Below are positions 6,394 through 10,498 of a stretch of 10,498 bases of DNA, one piece after another. The position numbers were made by a program, and so were the translations under genes. The notes beneath the pieces were generated by a model. That model searched no databases. It had not been told where the DNA came from and saw nothing but the letters and a program-made list of their open reading frames with translations. The stretch is taken from NCBI GenBank assembly GCA_020028375.1, contig JAHZNX010000048.1, positions 1 to 10,498 on the forward strand, written 5' to 3'. Within the stretch, counting starts at the first letter, position 1; each line of letters opens with the position of its first letter. The stretch is from Betaproteobacteria bacterium (GTDB lineage Bacteria > Pseudomonadota > Gammaproteobacteria > Burkholderiales > SG8-41).

Positions 6394-6687
6394 ATGGCGA
6401 AGACTTTACCGATATCGGAAGTAAAGGCGCGTCTGCCCGAGCTGGTTACTGGCGTGGAAGAACGCGAAGAAGAGATCGTTGTGACTCGCAACGGCAAGCC
6501 GGCGGCGGTGCTGGTCAATTACGCGGAATTCGAGCGCCTCAAGGAAACGCTGGATGTCCTGAGCGACCCGGGTCTTATGCGCCAGATCGAGGAAAGCCGC
6601 GCGTTCTACGCGGCGGGGGGCAAGGGTCTTTCTTTTGAAGACGTCTTTGGAGAGCCGTTGCGGCCAGTCCGCAAAAGCCGCCGCTGA
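6394..6687 (+). CDS. Phd/YefM-family type II antitoxin
   Basis: A 97-residue antitoxin that would neutralise the toxin encoded next to it and repress the shared promoter. The N-terminal DNA-binding half has the family pattern LPISEVKARLPELV (about 5-18), EEIVVTRNGKPAAVLVNYAEFERL (about 26-49). The C-terminal tail (about 60-97), charged and probably flexible, would wrap the toxin. I chose the ATG at 6394 because it starts right at the conserved MAKTLPISEVKA block. The frame is open further upstream to 6358, but that would put the operator palindrome inside the coding region. A GTG at 6388 is an alternative. No good Shine-Dalgarno is visible. The stop overlaps the toxin start by one base (TGATG). 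Confidence 0.88.
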   Translation: MAKTLPISEVKARLPELVTGVEEREEEIVVTRNGKPAAVLVNYAEFERLKETLDVLSDPGLMRQIEESRAFYAAGGKGLSFEDVFGEPLRPVRKSRR

Positions 6688-6974
6688 TGGCCGGCTATCG
6701 GCCGGAGATACCGCCGCGCGTTGCCGAGGTCATCCGGCACCTCCCGCCGGAGGTGAAACGAAGCATCAAGGCCGCACTCCGAGCGTTGAGCGGCGGCTCT
6801 GCTGCGGGCGAGCCCCTGCAGCGGGAACTCGAAGGACTCGTGAAGTATCGGGTCAAGCGCTACCGCATTGTCTATGCGCTCGATCGAAAACGAAAAATCA
6901 TTCGTATCCTGGCCGTCGGGCACCGCCGCGCAGTCTACGAAGAGCTGGCCGATCTTGTCCGCAGGCGCCGATAG
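6687..6974 (+). CDS. RelE/ParE-superfamily toxin
   Basis: A 95-residue basic protein of the RelE/ParE fold. RelE members cut mRNA on the ribosome and ParE members poison gyrase; sequence alone does not settle which applies. The N-terminal helices (RVAEVIRHLPPEVKRSIKAALRAL) are followed by the beta-sheet core with YRVKRYRIVYALDRKRKIIRILAVGHRRAVYEEL (about 54-87). Arg58/60, Arg80/81 and Tyr84 sit where RelE has catalytic basic and tyrosine residues. Start and stop overlap with the antitoxin by one base, so translation is coupled. The segment from about 6830 to 6915 looks visibly less GC-rich than the neighbouring genes, which fits horizontal acquisition (impression only). The toxin is intact and full length. 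Confidence 0.88.
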   Translation: MAGYRPEIPPRVAEVIRHLPPEVKRSIKAALRALSGGSAAGEPLQRELEGLVKYRVKRYRIVYALDRKRKIIRILAVGHRRAVYEELADLVRRRR

Positions 6975-7013
6975 GTGATGATCGATGAGAGCCAAGCAAA
7001 AATTCGCACGTAA

Positions 7014-7041
7014 ACCAGCCACCAGCAACCAGCCACCAGCC
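7014..7041. repeat. Four tandem heptanucleotides, consensus ACCAGCM
   Basis: Four contiguous direct 7-base units occupy the gap between the toxin and the M24 gene: ACCAGCC, ACCAGCA, ACCAGCC and ACCAGCC. They differ at only one position. The unit resembles the ATCAGCN unit at 4052-4086, so both may belong to one heptad repeat class. The frame is open through this array to an ATG at 6985, but the Pro/Ala/Thr/Gln peptide it would encode looks like translated repeat rather than protein. Confidence 0.85.
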
Positions 7042-7053
7042 ACACCTCTCAAG

Positions 7054-7071
7054 CTTGAGCCGCGGCTCAAG
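7054..7071. promoter_or_regulatory. Perfect 18-bp palindrome before the M24 start
   Basis: CTTGAGCCGCGGCTCAAG is a perfect inverted repeat that ends six bases before the ATG at 7078. Its last bases contribute the AAGG that is the only visible ribosome site, so a hairpin here could hide it, or a dimeric regulator could bind the DNA. Function is unknown. Confidence 0.6.
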
Positions 7072-7077
7072 GCAATC

Positions 7078-8214
7078 ATGGCGCAGGAGTATCCGCGCTT
7101 CTCCGACGCGGAATACGTCCGCCGGCACAAGGCGCTTGGCGCGGTGATGGAGAAGGCAGGGGTGGACCACCTCCTCGTCATCACCGACCATCGTGCCGGA
7201 AACGCTCCACAGTGGGTCACCGGCTGGCCGGGCACCGTCGAGGCCTACGTCATCTTCCGGCCGGGCGAGAAGATGTGGATGGCGGTTGAGTGGGTCAACC
7301 ATTTTCCGCTCGCTCGGAAGATCGCCCACGACGTGGAAGTGCACTGGGGTGCGCACCACGGTCTGCAGCAGATGGTGAATGAGCTGAAGCGCCGCGGCGC
7401 GAAGCGCGTTGGCATCATGGGCCCGCTGGGGATTGCCAAGTTCAGGCAGCTCGAAACCCAGTTCCAGATGGTGCTGCTGGACGCGGAATATATCCGGCTG
7501 CGCCAGATCAAGTCGGAGGAAGAACTCGACTGGCTGCGGATCGGGGCCGCGCTATCCGACGCGGGGCTCGCCGCGCTTCTCGCCGGCACGAAGCCGGGGC
7601 TTACCGAGCGCGAGCTGGGCGCAATCTGCGAGAGCGCCTACATCAAGCATGGCGGCACGACGATGATCCATTACATCGGCGTGACATCGATGGCGAAGCC
7701 GCATATTTACGTGCCGCCCCAGCACCACTCCCCGCGCAAGGTGAAGAAGGGCGACGTCGTCTTCTGCGAGCTCTCTGCCTACTGGTGGGACTACGCCGGC
7801 CAGGTGCTGCGCACGTTCACCGTGGCCGCGGAACCGACCCCGCTCTTTCGCGACCTGTATGAAACGGCGGAAGCGGCGTTCGATTCAGTGACAGGCGCCA
7901 TCCGGCATGGCGCGACGATGCACGAAATCCTGGATGCCACCGGCGTCATCGAGAAGAACGGCTTCACCGTGTGCGACGACCTGATGCACGGCTTCGGCGG
8001 CGGCTACTTCCAGCCCATCATCGGCACGAAAAGCCGGATGGCGGGGCCGCTGCCCGACATGAAGCTGGAGGAAAACATGACGGTGGTGGTGCAGCCCAAC
8101 GTCATCACCCGCGACCATAAGGCAGGCGTGCAGGTCGGGGAGCTCGTGCGCGTCACTCGCTCGGGCTTCGAGCGGCTGCATCGCGCGAAGCGCGGCCTCT
8201 TCCGCGTCGGCTGA
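7078..8214 (+). CDS. M24 (pita-bread fold) protein lacking most metal ligands, creatinase-like
   Basis: A 378-residue protein with the two-domain layout of aminopeptidase P/creatinase: an N-terminal creatinase-type domain at about 1-135 and a catalytic pita-bread domain at about 145-378. Active peptidases bind two metals through Asp, Asp, His, Glu and Glu. Here the matching positions are Glu231 (VVFCELSAYW), Gln242 (YAGQVLRTF), His304 (LMHGFGGGY), Gln339 (VVVQPNV) and Gly354, next to Glu355 (VQVGELVRVT). A two-metal peptidase centre is therefore unlikely. Creatinase is the known metal-free precedent and also keeps the catalytic His. A hydrolase acting on a small amide or guanidine-type compound is possible, but this is inference. 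I chose the ATG at 7078 because the conserved N-terminus begins there and the upstream open frame (from 6985) passes through tandem repeats. The gene converges on the lipoprotein pair with a two-base gap. Confidence 0.87.
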   Translation: MAQEYPRFSDAEYVRRHKALGAVMEKAGVDHLLVITDHRAGNAPQWVTGWPGTVEAYVIFRPGEKMWMAVEWVNHFPLARKIAHDVEVHWGAHHGLQQMVNELKRRGAKRVGIMGPLGIAKFRQLETQFQMVLLDAEYIRLRQIKSEEELDWLRIGAALSDAGLAALLAGTKPGLTERELGAICESAYIKHGGTTMIHYIGVTSMAKPHIYVPPQHHSPRKVKKGDVVFCELSAYWWDYAGQVLRTFTVAAEPTPLFRDLYETAEAAFDSVTGAIRHGATMHEILDATGVIEKNGFTVCDDLMHGFGGGYFQPIIGTKSRMAGPLPDMKLEENMTVVVQPNVITRDHKAGVQVGELVRVTRSGFERLHRAKRGLFRVG

Positions 8215-8216
8215 AG

Positions 8217-8795
8217 CTACTTCGTAGGCGCCATCAGCGCCTTGCGCAGGGGCACGCCACTTCCGAACTTCTTGGCGAACTCGGCGTTGGCGACGCCGTA
8301 CTCGTCCACCACGTCCACTCGCGTGATCTCGAAGAACTCGTCCCGGTGATAGCGCAGGGTACCGATATACACGGCGCGGTCCCCCGGCTTCAGCGCCACC
8401 CACAGCCCGCCCGGGAAGCGGGCGCCGCTCATTCCGGGGGCGACGTCCAGGATCAGGACGCCGCCCAGTATATAGAAGGGCGTGCTGCGGCTGTGCACGA
8501 AGAAGTGGCTGCCCAGCGTCGCCTCGATGCGGCCGGCATAATCGGAGATTGCCGGCTCCGGCGGCAGCACGCGCTTGCGCTCGTCGGTGAGCAGGAATAT
8601 CCGGTTTTCGTACGTGCCGGTACCGATGCCGCGGAGGCGCTGCTCTCCTTTACGCAGCGGCGGCACCAGCTCCACACGGCCGACGACAATCGTTTCCCCG
8701 CTGCCGACAGCATGCGCGCTGTCGGCGGGCACCCGTGGCGCGGGCATACAGCCCGCAAGCGCGAGCGCCAGGAGCAGCGCGAATGCGCGGGTCAC
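8217..8795 (-). CDS. Lipoprotein of unknown function (GTG start)
   Basis: I do not recognise the family. The protein (192 residues) starts at a GTG whose bases overlap the stop of the upstream lipoprotein gene (GTGA, four-base overlap). This gives MTRAFALLLALALAGC, a textbook lipoprotein signal with lipobox LAGC and lipidation at Cys16. A longer open frame reaches an ATG at 8936, but that extension is antisense-like and would bury the signal peptide. The mature part has alternating hydrophobic stretches typical of beta structure (TIVVGRVELVPPL, NRIFLLTDE, HFFVHSRSTPFYILGGVLIL, RAVYIGTLRYHRDEFFEITRVDVVDEYG) and a basic C-terminus. It is probably anchored to the outer membrane or the periplasmic face of the envelope and co-produced with its partner at 8792-9337. 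The stop is two bases from the end of the convergent M24 gene, with no room for a terminator. Confidence 0.8.
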   Translation of the reverse strand: MTRAFALLLALALAGCMPAPRVPADSAHAVGSGETIVVGRVELVPPLRKGEQRLRGIGTGTYENRIFLLTDERKRVLPPEPAISDYAGRIEATLGSHFFVHSRSTPFYILGGVLILDVAPGMSGARFPGGLWVALKPGDRAVYIGTLRYHRDEFFEITRVDVVDEYGVANAEFAKKFGSGVPLRKALMAPTK

Positions 8796-9337
8796 TTGAT
8801 CCGCGCCAGCCGCTGGCGAATCTTCTCCTCCCAGGTGGAGCCTTTGATCTCCGTGTCCTCGAGGATCCGCCGCAGGAGCTCCGCCTCGGTCGGCGAGTCC
8901 ACGCGCACGATGTCGAACTTGCCGCCCTCGAACCATCCGGTCTTCACGTGCTGGTACTTATAGGAGCCGAGGAAATAGATGCCGGGCTTGGTGATGCGCA
9001 CCCCCTGGTCCGCGCCCTGCCGCGGGAAGTTGTAGCGATAGTCGCCCTTCCAGAAGCTCGACCCGTAAAGCGTAGCGAGCTTGTACGACCCCGGCGGCAG
9101 GTAATAGGTGTAGAAGAGCCCGTCGCGCACGTCAGTTCCCCAGTACGGTTTGTCGATCGGCGGCGCGACCTGAAGGATCGTCGCGCCGTTCACCGGCGTC
9201 GGCGCGTCGGCCATGTCCACGTAGCCGAACACCAGCGAGTTGCTCGGGTCGTTGACGCTGCGCCCGTGCCCGCCACTGGCGCAGCCAGCGAGGATTCCGA
9301 GCGCGAGCAGGCCAGGAATTAGCCAGATGCGTTTCAT
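8792..9337 (-). CDS. Lipoprotein of unknown function, first gene of a lipoprotein pair
   Basis: A 181-residue protein beginning MKRIWLIPGLLALGILAGC, a lipoprotein signal with lipobox LAGC and lipidation at Cys19. The ATG at 9337 is preferred to an in-frame codon at 9361 because a perfect AAAGGAGG lies six bases before it and the Met-Lys-Arg start suits a signal peptide. The mature part is rich in Tyr, Gly and aromatic residues. It includes LVFGYVDMADAPTPVNGATI, FYTYYLPPGSYKLATLYG and GIYFLGSYKYQHVKTGWFEGGKFDIVRVD, a pattern resembling small beta-sandwich domains with a PPGSYKL turn. It ends in a charged helix (about 152-181). I recognise no named family. The stop overlaps the start of the second lipoprotein gene by four bases, so the two are translationally coupled and may act together. 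Confidence 0.85.
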   Translation of the reverse strand: MKRIWLIPGLLALGILAGCASGGHGRSVNDPSNSLVFGYVDMADAPTPVNGATILQVAPPIDKPYWGTDVRDGLFYTYYLPPGSYKLATLYGSSFWKGDYRYNFPRQGADQGVRITKPGIYFLGSYKYQHVKTGWFEGGKFDIVRVDSPTEAELLRRILEDTEIKGSTWEEKIRQRLARIK

Positions 9338-9343
9338 ATTGGT

Positions 9344-9351
9344 CCTCCTTT
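9344..9351 (-). promoter_or_regulatory. Strong Shine-Dalgarno sequence of the lipoprotein pair
   Basis: AAAGGAGG on the minus strand lies six bases before the ATG at 9337 and fixes the start of the first lipoprotein. Confidence 0.8.
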
Positions 9352-9620
9352 GAGAAAGCAAAGGTCCAGCCCCTCTACCATCTGCGACCGCCGAGTTTCT
9401 GGCAAGGAAATTCCTGACATGCGCCTTTCATCGGCGCACATTCCTGTGTCATACGCCACGATTTGGCGCGATACCTTTCGGACTTGTTTACCCTCCCCCT
9501 CGAGGATGAGGGCTAGGTGCGGTACTCCCCTCCTGCCTGAGGGCGAGCCGGGGTTTCGAGAAGCATGCCTTCGAGCCGGCGAGCGACAGTCGCGATGCAG
9601 CGCGACTGGACGGGCGGGGT

Positions 9621-9635
9621 GACTACGAAGTAGTC
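9621..9635. other. Short perfect hairpin downstream of the CoA-transferase gene
   Basis: GACTAC-GAA-GTAGTC, a 6-bp stem with a 3-base loop, lies 28 bases beyond the minus-strand stop of the CoA-transferase. It could help end that transcript, but no T-run follows on the minus strand, so it is not a convincing intrinsic terminator. Confidence 0.35.
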
Positions 9636-9662
9636 GGGGTGGTGGGAGTGAGCGTGTTTCTT

Positions 9663-10498
9663 CTACTGACCGCGCGCCGGCCACTCCGGCGTGTGGTAGC
9701 CAAGCGGCACCGAAGGCCGGCTCCAGCGCGGCGGCGTCTCGGAGAGGCGCACAACCGGACCGAGGTGCTGCAGCCGGCCGTCGGGCGTTTCGCTAGTGAT
9801 CGACCAGCGTTCGATCTCCGCCGAGGTGAAATCCTTCGGCACGTCCTTCAATTGGGCCTCCGGCACTTCGCCGCGTCCGACGAGCCAGCGCCCGGTCTGC
9901 GCGAGCGAGATGCGCACGAGCCAGCTACCACCCTCGCGCGCGCGGCGGGCAAGCGCCACCATGGCGCCGAAGGCCATTAGATAGCCGGTCAGATAGTCGA
10001 TCGCCGAGACTGGATAGAACTGCGGGCCTGGCGCCGCGCCGGGAAAGACTTCCCCCTGACGGCTCGCGATGCCACTGACCGACTGCACCACCGTATCGAA
10101 TCCGCGGCGCGACGCCCACGGGCCGACATGTCCGAAGGCGCATAGCGAGACGACCACGATGCCCGGCCGCAATTGCGCGAGCGCCTCGGGCGAGAAGCCG
10201 CGATTGGAGAGCGCGCCCGGCCGGTAGCCTTGCGAGAACACGTCGGCCTCGCGAGCGAGCCCGCGCAGAGTCTCGACATCTCTCTTTTCGCGCAGATCGA
10301 GATAGGCCGAAAGCTTGCCGTGGCCCGTGTCGTGTTCCTGGTAGCCGAGACTCGGCAGGTGCGCCGCGGTGATTTTCAGGACGTCGGCGCCGTACTCGGC
10401 CAGGGTGCGTGCACAGGTCGGCCCGGCCAGGACCCGCGTCAGGTCGAGCACCCGGATGCCCGACAACGGCCGATCACTGTCGGGAAGCTTTTCCGGCG
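9663..10498 (-). CDS. CaiB/BaiF-type (class III) CoA-transferase, C-terminal part, start outside window
   Basis: This enzyme moves CoA between carboxylic acids in the cytoplasm. The frame is open to the right edge. The conserved start of a family domain is visible as PLSGIRVLDLTRVLAGPTCA near 10410-10470, followed by TLAEYGADVLKI, DTGHGKLSAYLDLRE, ADVFSQGYRPGAL, SLCAFGHVGPWA and SAIDYLTGYLMAFGAMVAL. The Asp of SAIDY (codon near 9996-9998) matches the catalytic Asp that forms the acyl-enzyme anhydride in formyl-CoA transferase. A TTG at 10466 could be read as a start, but the frame continues upstream as PEKLPDSDRP, so residues before this domain exist. The C-terminus, with RWLVGRGEVPEAQLKDVPKDF and the ending PSVPLGYHTPEWPARGQ, is about 110 residues beyond the Asp. 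This fits the shorter second half of a longer, two-part family member. The substrate is unknown. Confidence 0.88.
   Translation of the reverse strand, partial: PEKLPDSDRPLSGIRVLDLTRVLAGPTCARTLAEYGADVLKITAAHLPSLGYQEHDTGHGKLSAYLDLREKRDVETLRGLAREADVFSQGYRPGALSNRGFSPEALAQLRPGIVVVSLCAFGHVGPWASRRGFDTVVQSVSGIASRQGEVFPGAAPGPQFYPVSAIDYLTGYLMAFGAMVALARRAREGGSWLVRISLAQTGRWLVGRGEVPEAQLKDVPKDFTSAEIERWSITSETPDGRLQHLGPVVRLSETPPRWSRPSVPLGYHTPEWPARGQ

Larger units (their letters stand above)
9338..9662. other. 325-bp non-coding region with inverted repeats
   Basis: This stretch separates the lipoprotein pair from the CoA-transferase; both genes are on the minus strand. It should hold the promoter of the lipoprotein pair. 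TTGCCA on the minus strand at 9405-9400 is a possible -35, but I see no convincing -10. Two small inverted repeats lie in the same part: AGGAAATTCCT at 9405-9415 and TGCGCC/GGCGCA at 9420-9438. From 9491 to about 9660 the sequence becomes C- then G-rich with short inverted repeats (CCCTC/GAGGG at 9491-9512), looking like a decayed intergenic repeat, and GACTACGAAGTAGTC at 9621-9635 is a 6-bp stem with a 3-base loop. The open frame at 9350-9622 has no protein-like features. Confidence 0.5.

Noticed and set aside
8796..8936. N-terminal extension of the second lipoprotein to an ATG at 8936
   Set aside because: It overlaps the upstream lipoprotein in another frame and would bury a clear lipoprotein signal peptide. 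The GTG at 8795 with a four-base overlap explains the gene better.
9350..9622. Plus-strand open frame (90 codons) in the intergenic region
   Set aside because: No ribosome site or protein-like pattern; it crosses inverted repeats and G/C-rich low-complexity sequence.

Overview
The window is GC-rich and gene-dense, and looks like the chromosome of a betaproteobacterium, probably of the Burkholderiales type. The main pointer is a Bug-type (TctC family) periplasmic solute-binding protein placed among catabolic dehydrogenases, with a CaiB/BaiF CoA-transferase nearby. This combination is typical of that group, but the assignment is inference from gene content only.

Left part (1-6305, + strand): a probable catabolic operon. 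In order it has the 3' part of a 2-oxoacid dehydrogenase E1 beta subunit, the E2 lipoyl acyltransferase, a beta-hydroxyacid dehydrogenase (3-hydroxyisobutyrate dehydrogenase superfamily), a Bug-type binding protein with a signal peptide, an aldo/keto reductase, and an FMN-dependent alpha-hydroxy-acid oxidase/dehydrogenase. One reading is that a hydroxy acid is captured in the periplasm, oxidised to a 2-oxo acid and then oxidatively decarboxylated to an acyl-CoA. The substrate cannot be read from sequence. E1 alpha presumably lies upstream. No E3 and no TctA/TctB membrane subunits are visible.

Middle (6306-8214, + strand): a compact Phd/YefM antitoxin plus RelE/ParE toxin module with its own promoter and a perfect 20-bp palindrome as likely operator. 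It is followed by an M24 (pita-bread fold) protein that keeps the active-site His but has lost most metal ligands, so it is probably a creatinase-like or other non-peptidase enzyme.

Right part (8217-10498, - strand): two overlapping small lipoprotein genes of unknown function that converge on the M24 gene, a 325-bp non-coding stretch, and the C-terminal part of a CaiB/BaiF CoA-transferase that runs off the window.

The most unusual layer is in the gaps between genes. Two gaps (E1 beta/E2 and E2/dehydrogenase) are each filled by a copy of the same long imperfect palindrome, with ends AACCGCCAAG/CTTGGCGGTT, starting on the last base of the stop codon. A third gap (binding protein/reductase) holds two heptanucleotide arrays (NTCAGCN) facing each other as a palindrome. 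A fourth (toxin/M24) holds four direct heptads of the related form ACCAGCM, followed by a perfect 18-bp palindrome just before the probable start codon. These look like mobile or amplifiable intergenic repeats that also place RNA hairpins inside an operon.
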